Source of the DNA: DATKAS01 sp963733765 | Lineage (GTDB): Bacteria; Actinomycetota; Acidimicrobiia; Acidimicrobiales; DATKAS01 | Direction of reading: 5' to 3' | Assembly: GCA_963733765.1 (NCBI GenBank) | Contig: CAVTEI010000003.1 | Location: 3,286,001-3,350,000 of the forward strand | DNA length: 64,000 bases | In this document: in pieces, positions 57,031 through 64,000 of the stretch | Numbering within the stretch: position 1 is the first letter of the stretch | Layout: each line of letters begins with the position of its first letter | Position numbers and translations under genes: made by a program | Notes under the pieces: generated by a model | The model's input: the letters and a program-made list of their open reading frames with translations, nothing else | Databases searched by the model: none | Told to the model about the DNA's origin: nothing

Positions 57031-58203
57031 GGGACACCTCATTCCCGAACACGACTTCGAGGTGTCCGTCGACCAGCCCGGCGCGCACGACCTCCTGGTC
57101 GCGGAAGCGGTCGGGAAGACGCACGTTGCGGCGGTACTCGCCGAGCGTGAGGACCAGCTCGTCGAACGAGCGGTCCACCTGGATGTCTTGGCGGTCGACT
57201 CCGCACACCGGCACCCGCACGACGGACTCGTCGCCGTTGGTCGTGATCTCCAGCGCCGGCCGGCTCGACAAGGTCCCGAGCGGATCGAGTGCGCAATACA
57301 GCTCATCCCCCACACATTGGAGTGCCTCGACGCCGATCGGCTCGAGCAGACGGTGCTGCACCTGCAGAAGCGGTAGAGGCGAGAAGGTCTCGCGGATGAC
57401 GCCCAGCTGGTGCTCCTGGCTAAGCACCCACGGCTCAAGTGACGGAACGCCCAATGCCGGTCCGGCACGCGGTTCACGAGGATGGCGTCCACGGCATAGC
57501 CGTACAAAGCGAGGTAGGCGAGTGTGCGCTGTGCCTCCGCGACCACGACGCGTTCGGGCGTGACGACGATGCGCGCCGTCGTGACAGCGCTCGCCAATGT
57601 GTCGCGTAGCCGCGAAAGCTCATCGGTGAGGTCGGTCACGGACGCGATCACGTCCTCGCCGGGAGCTGGCACGGCAAACGTTCGCTCGACGCGTCGACGT
57701 GCCCAGCTTCCGAACAGGCCCTGGTGGCCCACCAGGCGGTCGATGTACCAACGCAGGACGTCGGGCAGCGTCAACAGGCGCAGGCTGTCCGCGCTGGGTG
57801 CGCAGTCGACGATCACGGCATCCCAGCGGCCATCCTCGACGAGCCCGCGGAGCGCAGCGAGCGCGAGCAGGTGGTCCAGTCCGGGGACGACGATGAGCTC
57901 GTCGACGTGCAAGCGGTCGAGGTCGGCCCAGCCGAGGAGCCGCCGGAGGTAGTCCGCGACGATGCCCCAGGAGCGCTCCAGCTCACGTCGGCCGTCGAGG
58001 TGTACCCCATCCACATTCGGCGCCACTGCCACCGGGTCGGGGCCGAGGCGGGTGGCGAGCACATCGCCGAGCGAGTGAGCGGTGTCAGTCGACAACCACG
58101 ATGCGTGCGCGTGCCATCCGGCCGCCGCGAATGCAGTGGCCGCCGCCAGGGTGGTTTTACCAACACCACCCTTGCCGGTCACAAGGACAACGCGCACCCC
58201 CAC
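57020..58203 (-). CDS. ArsA-family ATPase with C-terminal HSP20-like domain (two extra bases)
   Basis: Deviant Walker A VRVVLVTGKGGVGKTTLAAA starts the protein. SWLSTDTAHSLGDVLATRLG is the switch I/A-loop, and AVIVDCAPSADSLRLLTLPD the switch II-type D-x-A-P motif. LVNRVPD marks the base-contacting motif, after which two extra bases shift the frame. The next frame continues LSQEHQLGVIRETFSPLPLL, then the HSP20-like strands LEITTNGDESVVRVPVCGVD, SFDELVLTLGEYRRNVRLPD and ends FGNEVSRAV. ArsA_HSP20 fusions are known in actinobacteria without a firm role (not necessarily arsenic). GTG 58203 chosen; it heads the minus-strand operon. Confidence 0.78.
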
Positions 58204-58393
58204 AGCGCGCAGCCTAAACCCGCTGGACTCCGCGTGCCCAGGGCAGGTCACGAGCCATTCGAGCCGAAAGATCCACGGCGGTCGCTGGCGCCGTTGCTCG
58301 TGGACGGACGCCTCGACCAGCGCTCGTCACCTCGCCGAGCTTGACGGGCCTGGGGCGTCCGCAATCCGACACCCGTCGAAGTCCGGGACTCGG

Positions 58394-58469
58394 TCACTCG
58401 TTCCGTCGCCGGCAACACACTGCGCGTGTCGGCTCGCCGACTGACCCTCGCTCCAAGTCGAGCGCATCG
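58394..58469 (+). repeat. Repeated leader element, copy 2
   Basis: About 80 percent identical by eye to the reverse complement of 61958-62032 over 70 bases (TCACTCGTT, CGTCGCCGGC, GTGTCGG, GACCC, AAGTCG blocks). Contains GTCGGC-TC-GCCGAC hairpin. It ends 49 bases before the GTG of the repeat-protein gene. Confidence 0.6.
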
Positions 58470-58518
58470 TTGGGAGCGGTATGCGTGTGCAGGACCACGC
58501 AAGACAAAGGAGCCTCAA

Positions 58519-59139
58519 GTGAGCACTTCAGTCATCCATCCAAACACCATCCAGATCAGGCCCAGCCGTCTCACCGGACTTGTGGTCGCCGTCGCGATCC
58601 TGGCCGGCGTCACCACCTGGTCCGTCACGCCAGGTTACGACAGATTCCGACGCGAGCACGAGCTCCGAGGCGGTGTCCACGCCGAGCGCCGGCCACCAAG
58701 GCGTACGTCGACGGCGTCGTCGCGCTGGACGCTGAGCAGCGGGCGGCGATCTTTGGGATCGTGTCCCCGGCCCAGCAGTCCGTCCAGAGCGTCAACGCGG
58801 ACAGCCCGGAACTGCAAGCAGTCAACGTCTCCCCGACCCAGGCGATCGCCGAGATGGCGAGGGCCGAGGGGTTGACCGGCCTCTCGCCCGCATCCCTCCG
58901 CTCCCGAGCCCCGCAGTCCGTCCCGACGCTGAAGTTCGTCCAGAGCGTCAACTGCGGACAGCCCGGAACTGCAAGCAGTCAACGTCGCCTCGACCCAGGC
59001 GATCGCCGAGATGGCGAGGGCCGAGGGATTGACCGGCCTCTCGCCCGCATCGCTCCGCTCCCCGACCCAGCAATACGCAGACGCCATTGCCGACCTCCCA
59101 CGCGACCAACTCGTCGCTTCGTTCGGCACCTTCAGCTGA
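58519..59139 (+). CDS. Exported/membrane protein with internal tandem repeat (frameshifts)
   Basis: GTG 58519 follows an AAAGGAG site. The N-terminus has one membrane segment (LTGLVVAVAILAGVTTWSVT). After a +1 shift near 58660-58690 comes AYVDGVVALDAEQRAAIFGI, then two copies of a 41-residue unit containing ELQAVNV, TQAIAEMARAEGLTGLSPAS and LRS, and the end ADAIADLPRDQLVASFGTFS. One extra T in the second copy shifts the frame again. The mature part probably is extracellular. No family recognised; the repeat unit looks like a short helical module. Confidence 0.6.
58782..59061 (+). repeat. Tandem repeat inside the exported-protein gene
   Basis: Units 58782-58904 and 58938-59061, nearly identical, period 156 bases. 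The second has GTCAACTGCGGAC where the first has GTCAACGCGGAC, one inserted T, which explains the frameshift there. Confidence 0.85.
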
Positions 59140-59353
59140 AATCGCCTCGTCACGAGGTGGCTCCGAGGATGCGGTCGCCCCACCCGGGCGACCGCATCCT
59201 CGCGTTCCGCGTCCGCCCCGACCGCCGGAAAGACGCCAGGTCTTCATCGTCACGAAGCGCTCCCTCAACGACGAGAATCGCCGCCGCGCGAGGCCCTCGT
59301 CTTGCGCGACAGGCGAGGGGATCCCGCAACCAGGACGACCGTCACGACTCCCG

Positions 59354-60974
59354 CTACGGGACGGTGCCAGTCGGTCCACGTCCGACCCGGCGGGCTCGCT
59401 CGGCAGCGTCGGTGAGCGCCCGCGCCGCGTGCATGGGCCGATCGATCGGTCGTGCCACGAGCGGACGCCATGCAGACGTCGTTCGGAGTCGCAACCGCCG
59501 GCGCACCATGCGGGCGACGACAGCGAGATCCTGATATGGGGTGGGGATAAGCGCCCGATCTCTCACCGTCGAAACCCGCGTCGCAAGACGCCGGGTTGTC
59601 GGGACGGCCGCCGATAGATCGGGGAGGTCATCTCGCCGACTCGCTGACGCGAAGTCGAGAAGCGAGTCAAACGTTGCTGCGGCTGCGTCTCGATTGGTGA
59701 GCGCCGGCGTGTCTGGCGCGAGAACAGCCGGCGGAGTGTGGCCGGAATGCTCGCATGATCGCGGACGACGTCGCACACCGTCCCGGGGGCGATGTAGGGC
59801 GAGACAACCACGGCCGGGACTCGAGGTCCCAGCTGAGCGAAATCGAACGGGCGCGACCGGCGGTGGAGCAGAAACCGCTGCAACGGCCGATACCAGGCCG
59901 TCTGTCCGCCCGGCGGCGCGGCACCGCGGCGGCGGCACATGATCGAACAGCCCTCCAGGTTCGTCATAGGTGATGAGCAAGAGGGTTCTTTCGAACACAT
60001 GCGGGTGTGCCCGAAGGGCCTCGTACACCGTCGCGATGAGCTCTTCAGCGCGCCCGAAGTCGCCCGGCGACGCATCGTCCCAGTCGTCGTATGCGTCGGC
60101 GGGAACGATCGAATTCCCGGGATGCTGGCTGTTGCTCACCTCGCCCGCCTTTCGGTCAGGCGTGTGGATTGGTGGACGATGGTTCGGCTCGATGAACGTG
60201 TCAGGCAGGCAACTGGCCGTCACGCACGTGCGACGCGAACGCCTCGAAGCCGAACCAGTTCCGGACACGGTCGCTGCGGTTCCACAGGTTGACGAAGACT
60301 GACACCATGGGCAGGTCGTCGTAGTAGATGTGCCAGGTCCGCCCCGCTGGCCTCGAGTTGCTCGAAGATCGTCCGGTTCGTATACGGGCGGTACTCGATG
60401 TTCGTCTCACCATCGGATGTCGCGGCGTGAGCGAACCCACGATTAGGAAACGTCTCCCCGGGGACCGGCGCGAACCACCGTGTGACACACGCCAAAGCTC
60501 ACAGCGAGCGTCGACAAGACGGGGACATTGCCCTGGGGCTGACACGCCATGACGACGTCTCCTCGCCCCTCCACCGGCGCGGGCGAGTGACGCCGGAGCC
60601 ACCAAGCCACCAAGGGGCCAAGCAGCCCGCCGAACTGTGCGGGCACGAGCCCGCGCCCCTTGCGCTCGTACGACTCTACAAAACCTTGCATCGTCGGCGT
60701 CGGCCCCTCCGAGCCGGGCGTGATCGCCAACTGGTCCATGACCGCGTCGTGAGAGTGGTCCGGATCGACCGGAAGCACGGTCTTGCCGGTGGCCGTCGCA
60801 GCGACCACGCCAGCCTCCCTTCCATCCCGGATTCGTCGGGGCCACCCGGTGGAGCAGACCGTCGAAACGGGGATTGGGATGATCAACGAACCCGAGCAAG
60901 TGGTCGAAGGAGCGGTTCTCCAACATCAAGACGACGACGTGATCGATCGCCGCAGGATCTGCACGACCTGTCAT
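59354..60974 (-). CDS. Phosphoesterase/phospholipase C-type protein (several frameshifts)
   Basis: Member of the alkaline-phosphatase-like phosphoesterase family (phospholipase C/acid phosphatase). DHVVVLMLENRSFDHLLGF is the diagnostic N-terminal metal-site motif (E-N-R-S-F-D). DQLAITPGSEGPTPTMQGFV, TWHIYYDDLPMVSVFVNLWN, YMFIEPNH-type text (60170-60180), AELIATVYEALRAHP-like text and LLLITYDEPGGLFDHVPPP (second metal site) follow across frames. ATG 60974 chosen. The C-terminal 100 residues are arginine-rich and not family-like. No signal peptide is visible, though relatives are often exported. Confidence 0.72.
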
Positions 60975-61157
60975 CGCGAGCGAACTGCAGCATGCCGGAA
61001 CTCGGGCACCGCCCTACCGGCCCTCGTCGGCTCCAAAGCTCTACGACCCGGCCGCTGGCCAGCGTTCACATCACAAGGATGGAGTCTTGGTAGTTGCTTC
61101 TCAAGCCCAGAGATACGTCCCGTGCCACGCGCCCAAGTCGCCCCTGGGTCGCAGGAG

Positions 61158-61949
61158 TCAGCCCGAGAGCTGCGCGATGACGGGCGCTGCCATCGCTCGG
61201 CCGTACCGGTAGGCGCCACCGGACCACACGAGGCATCGGGCGGTGGCGGGGTCGCGATGGGAGTCGTCGCCAGGGCAGAGGTGAACTCCGTCGCTCGACC
61301 GCACAACGATCGTTCCGCCTGGATCGGCGCACGGTTCCTCGGGCAGGCACGGCAGCGTCGTCGACGTAGTCGCTCCCGAGCTGCACCGCGGTGCCGGCGT
61401 CGACGTAGGTCACCGTCCCGGGAGGGCTGAGGAGCGCGAGCCACCGGTACATCACGTTCAGCCCGCGTCCCCTCTGAAACGACCCGGGGACGGGTCTGCT
61501 CACCGGCGCCCCCGCCAGGTACACGTGCGTGCCGACGCTCGCGAAGATCCGCACCGCCGCCCGGGCGTCATCGAGGTACTTGAGGAAGGCGTCGCCGTCG
61601 CCCATGCCCCCGCCGTCAGGATGATGCATGCACGTCGTGAATCGGTTGCCGCTGAACTCGAGGACCACGGCGGCCGGGCGAAGCGTGAGGGCGTCGTCTC
61701 TCATGATGTCGAGGTAGTCACACAGGGCAGTCCCGCCGAAGCTGCGCCCGATCGCAGCCGCATCGGTGCCCAGTGTGACGGCTGCAACGAAATGATCCTG
61801 CGACTCCCACGCCAGCGAGTCGCCGTAGAGGATGACGACGGGCGGATCCGCATCGGCATGCGGCCGCCGTGCAGACCCCGCCGACTGTGGTCGTCAAGGT
61901 CAGCGAGAGCGAGCAATCCAATCCAGCGAAGAACGGTCGTGCGTGTCAT
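61158..61949 (-). CDS. SGNH-hydrolase-type protein (two or more frameshifts)
   Basis: VVILYGDSLAWESQDHFVAA carries the GDS nucleophile block. FGGTALCDYLDIMRDDALTL, PAAVVLEFSGNRFTTCMHHP (block III N), ASVGTHVYLAGAPVSR and, after another shift near 61365, CADPGGTIVVRSSDGVHLCP (D-x-x-H catalytic block), ARCLVWSGGAYRYGRAMAAP complete the family pattern. The ATG at 61949 lies just inside a repeated leader element. The N-terminus is hydrophobic (LRWIGLLALA) but frameshifted. Likely an esterase or acyl-modifying enzyme outside the cell. Confidence 0.7.
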
Positions 61950-61957
61950 GCATTGGA

Positions 61958-62032
61958 CCGTGCGCCGACTCGGAGTACGGGTCTGCCGCCGACCCGACAC
62001 ACGCAAGGTGTCGCCGGCGACGTAACGAGTGA
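61958..62032 (-). repeat. Repeated leader element, copy 3
   Basis: On the minus strand it reads TCACTCGTTACGTCGCCGGC, then GACAC-CTTGCGT-GTGTC (hairpin), GACCC, GAGTCGGCGCA. It directly precedes the SGNH gene start, in the same relative orientation as copies 1 and 2 to their genes. Confidence 0.6.
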
Positions 62033-62184
62033 TCGAGCGCGAACCCGCGACCCGCGGATTAGAGGCGCGAGCCTGCGACCTCGCCCCGACTCGACCCCCC
62101 TGATCCCCGCCGACGTGTTGGCCGCGGTCGGTGCTCTGGCGCTAACCCCACACATACAGTACCGCGCCTGCCGTCGTCAACAGG

Positions 62185-62830
62185 TCACAAGGACGGCTCG
62201 CTGGAGCTTCGCTCGCATCCGTTCGCGCGCTGATCGGCGCACCATGAGCCACACCACCTGGGGAGGGCTCTGACGATGCTCGCACGTCGCGGCAACCCTG
62301 ATCGGGCTACGCGAACATCGACGGCGCGGCCGTCGCACCCATCCCGACTGACCTCACGATGTGGATCTTTCGATCGCGTGCCACGATCCCGGTCGTCGGT
62401 GAACGTTTGGGCAAGGCCGCTCGTGTGCGAGAGAAGCTGGCGCATGGTCACGCCACGAAGGAACGCGAGGCGGCGCGGCAGGTCCGGCAGCCAGCGACCG
62501 ACGGGCTCGTCGAGTCGCACGACGCCGTCTCTGTCGAGGTCGACGGCCAGCCGCGGCCAAGTAGGTCTTCGCGATGCTCGCAACGCGAAACTCATCGTCC
62601 GCACCAATGGGCTGTCGTCGCTCCAAATCCGCGTAGCCCGACACTGCGACCACCAGGTGTCCCGCGTCGATGACGGCGACGCTGGCTCCAGGGATGTCTC
62701 GCGTGGCGAGGACTCCATCGACAGCCCGCTGGACCCGGCCCTGCAGCTCCGTCTCACCTGACGTCGACGCACAGCCCCCAGCGGTCAAACCAACCGCGAC
62801 CAAGAGCCCCGCCAGGCTCGAGACCCTCAC
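62185..62830 (-). pseudogene. Serine hydrolase (beta-lactamase-like) lipoprotein, truncated
   Basis: The signal SLAGLLVAVGLTAGGC ends in a lipobox. VDGVLATRDIPGASVAVID, VVAVSGYADLERRQPIGADD and EFRVASIAKT hold the catalytic S-x-x-K (SIAK). After a +1 shift near 62570 it continues VVRLDEPVGRWLPDLP and MRQLLSHTSGLAQTF, then loses family resemblance around 62350. The Y-x-N and C-terminal HxG-type motifs of this roughly 350-residue family are missing, so the gene is cut at its 3' end. GTG 62830 chosen; an upstream ATG-type start at 62881 is possible. Confidence 0.68.
62191..62275 (+). repeat. Repeated leader element, divergent copy 4
   Basis: ATCGGCGCA, GAGCCACACC, GGGAGGGCTC and GACGATG match the 3' half of copy 1 (50891-50935), including the ribosome site and ATG. 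The frame that follows is antisense to the serine-hydrolase remnant and does not look like a protein. Confidence 0.45.
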
Positions 62831-63256
62831 CGTCCGACCGAAGTCGCCAACCACCACACCACCGTATGATCCGCCAACCACCCGCCGGCGAACTCAGCGG
62901 TCGGTGATCGTCCAGCGCCTGGGACGTCGATGGCTCCGCGACAGCGACGCGGCGCACGACGTGCACCAAATCAGCGATTCGCCGACTACGCGGGCGAAGA
63001 AATCGAGGCTGCCCTCGCCGAGCCCGGCCCGAGTCGCACGGCTAGTCAGCATCGAGCCACCATTCGATGCCACCCCACCCCCGCCGGCGCAAGAACGAGC
63101 GCTGACAAGGCCTCCAGCACTGAGCGCTGTGCTCAACAGGAAGTTCCCACGTCACTCACGAGCGACACGGCGCGAGTTATCCGTTGTCTTGCTCACCTGA
63201 ACTAGCGGTCGTAGCTAGGCGACGCTCGCTTCCTTCAAGAGAGCGCCGATCGGCAG
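62831..63256. other. 426-base stretch without a convincing gene
   Basis: Both strands have short open frames (for example 62894-63136 minus and 62930-63205 plus) but neither shows a ribosome site with family-like sequence. It should contain promoters for the serine-hydrolase and TolB-like genes. Confidence 0.5.
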
Positions 63257-64000
63257 ATGGGGCGCGTGCGGTCTCGGCCGCCTGGCCCTCCGGCGAGCGG
63301 GTTAGCGTCGCGGGCGGTGGCCGCGTTGCGCTCGCTGGTGTGGGTTGCGGCCGTCGTCGCGACGTCGGCGGCGTGCGGTGGTTCCGACCCCTCGGTCGGA
63401 TCAATCGTTCTGGCATCGGATCGAGACGGCGAACCTGAGATCTTCGTGCTCGATCGAGATGGCGGCGCTCCGCTGCAGCTCACCGACAACGACGTCTTCG
63501 ACGGCAACCCGGACTGGTCGCCTGATGGCTCGCGGCTGGTGTTCACTTCGGACCGCGACGGTGGTCTCGAGATCTACGTGATGAAGGCTGACGGTTCCGG
63601 CACTGTCCAACTCACGGACGATGACGTCGACAACGGAGCAGCGGATTGGTCCCCTGATGGCACACGGATCGTGTTCGACGGCTTCGACGCCGAGGGTGTG
63701 CTTCAGGTGTACACGATGGCCGTCGACGCCCCCAGCACAACTGTCGCGCAGCTCACGACGGGAGCGGCGAACGGCAAGGCAGTGTGGTCACCTGATGGCG
63801 AACGCATCGCGTTCATCTCATTGCGTGACGGCCAACGGGAGATCTATGCCATGGCCGCCGACGGCAGCGAGCAGGTCAACCTCACCAACGACGCGAGCGG
63901 CGATGATGGGTTGGCGGCATGGTCAGCGGACGGAACGCAGATCGCGTTCGTGTCGAACCGTTCTGGCGACCCCGAGATCTACACCATGGCTGCAGATGGA
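63257..64000 (+). CDS. TolB-like beta-propeller lipoprotein, N-terminal part (runs off window)
   Basis: ATG 63257 opens a frame to the window end. After a signal segment (ALRSLVWVAAVVATSAAC, lipobox SAAC) it shows successive PD40/WD40-like blades: IVLASDRDGEPEIFVLDRDG, LVFTSDRDGGLEIYVMKADG, IVFDGFDAEGVLQVYTMAVD, IAFISLRDGQREIYAMAADG and IAFVSNRSGDPEIYTMAADG, each followed by a QLT or NLT and a WSPDG turn. Such propellers bind proteins or glycans at the cell surface. No ribosome site is obvious; GTG 63266 is another start. Confidence 0.8.
   Translation, partial: MGRVRSRPPGPPASGLASRAVAALRSLVWVAAVVATSAACGGSDPSVGSIVLASDRDGEPEIFVLDRDGGAPLQLTDNDVFDGNPDWSPDGSRLVFTSDRDGGLEIYVMKADGSGTVQLTDDDVDNGAADWSPDGTRIVFDGFDAEGVLQVYTMAVDAPSTTVAQLTTGAANGKAVWSPDGERIAFISLRDGQREIYAMAADGSEQVNLTNDASGDDGLAAWSADGTQIAFVSNRSGDPEIYTMAADG

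Noticed and set aside
62894..63205. Open frames on both strands upstream of the TolB-like gene
   Set aside because: No ribosome site, no motif and no neighbour logic; left as non-coding.
1..64000. tRNA, rRNA or CRISPR arrays
   Set aside because: No T-loop/acceptor pattern, no rRNA-like conserved tracts and no regularly spaced repeats were seen by eye; a covariance-model scan would settle it.

Overview
The window is high-GC DNA from an actinobacterium. Support comes from two GAF-ANTAR proteins, a DevS/DevR(DosS/DosR)-like two-component pair, a LLM-class (F420-type) oxidoreductase, a VC0807-type membrane protein and many FadR, TetR and LuxR regulators. An Acidimicrobiia-like lineage is plausible but is inference. 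No rRNA, tRNA or CRISPR was seen. The sequence carries many single-base frameshifts. Wherever I could fix both reading frames the shift is +1 (one extra base), and one case is proven by an internal repeat. Broken reading frames are therefore mostly annotated as one gene with probable sequence errors, not as pseudogenes.

Layout. 0-9.2 kb: an acyl-CoA synthetase end, a nitroreductase, a methyltransferase, then a tightly coupled minus-strand operon (biotin carrier, biotin carboxylase, odd carboxyltransferase, PEP-utilising-like protein, SDR) facing a FadR-type regulator. 9.4-14.8 kb: a zincin protease with two PLAT domains, two very small genes, a STAS/GAF-ANTAR/GAF-ANTAR signalling group and a membrane protein. 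14.9-19.8 kb: a glycan block (GH130-like, helical-barrel enzyme, two GT4 glycosyltransferases). 19.8-25.97 kb: small proteins, two lipoproteins, a CarH-type B12 photoreceptor regulator with an SDR-DUF2867 gene, and a hydrolase/TetR pair around a perfect inverted repeat.

26-41.3 kb is stress and redox territory: VOC/cupin with a broken AraC gene, alcohol dehydrogenase, GNAT, flavin-binding-like protein, a DosS/DosR-like pair, flavodoxin, DUF302, a large AAA-LuxR regulator, SnoaL-like protein, ferritin-like protein, GMC oxidoreductase, methyltransferase and HD protein. Two DosR-box-like sites and a separate 25-nt box shared by three intergenic regions suggest two overlapping small regulons. 41.5-47 kb: LLM oxidoreductase, an M28 peptidase remnant, a membrane protein, a SnoaL protein and a carboxynorspermidine synthase/decarboxylase pair.

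47-58.2 kb is the most damaged part: a patatin-like protein with an in-frame TAG, a Crp-like protein, then a minus-strand series that appears to be ArsA-HSP20 ATPase, small protein, unknown protein, DUF2236 oxygenase, and cyclase-ATPase-TPR protein. 58.4-64 kb carries exported proteins (internal-repeat protein, phosphoesterase, SGNH hydrolase, truncated serine hydrolase, TolB-like propeller). Three genes here and at 50.9 kb share a repeated 5' leader.

Best candidates for something undescribed: the carboxylase operon whose carboxyltransferase lacks two of the four usual metal ligands; the 25-nt box around the LuxR gene; and the repeated leader element.
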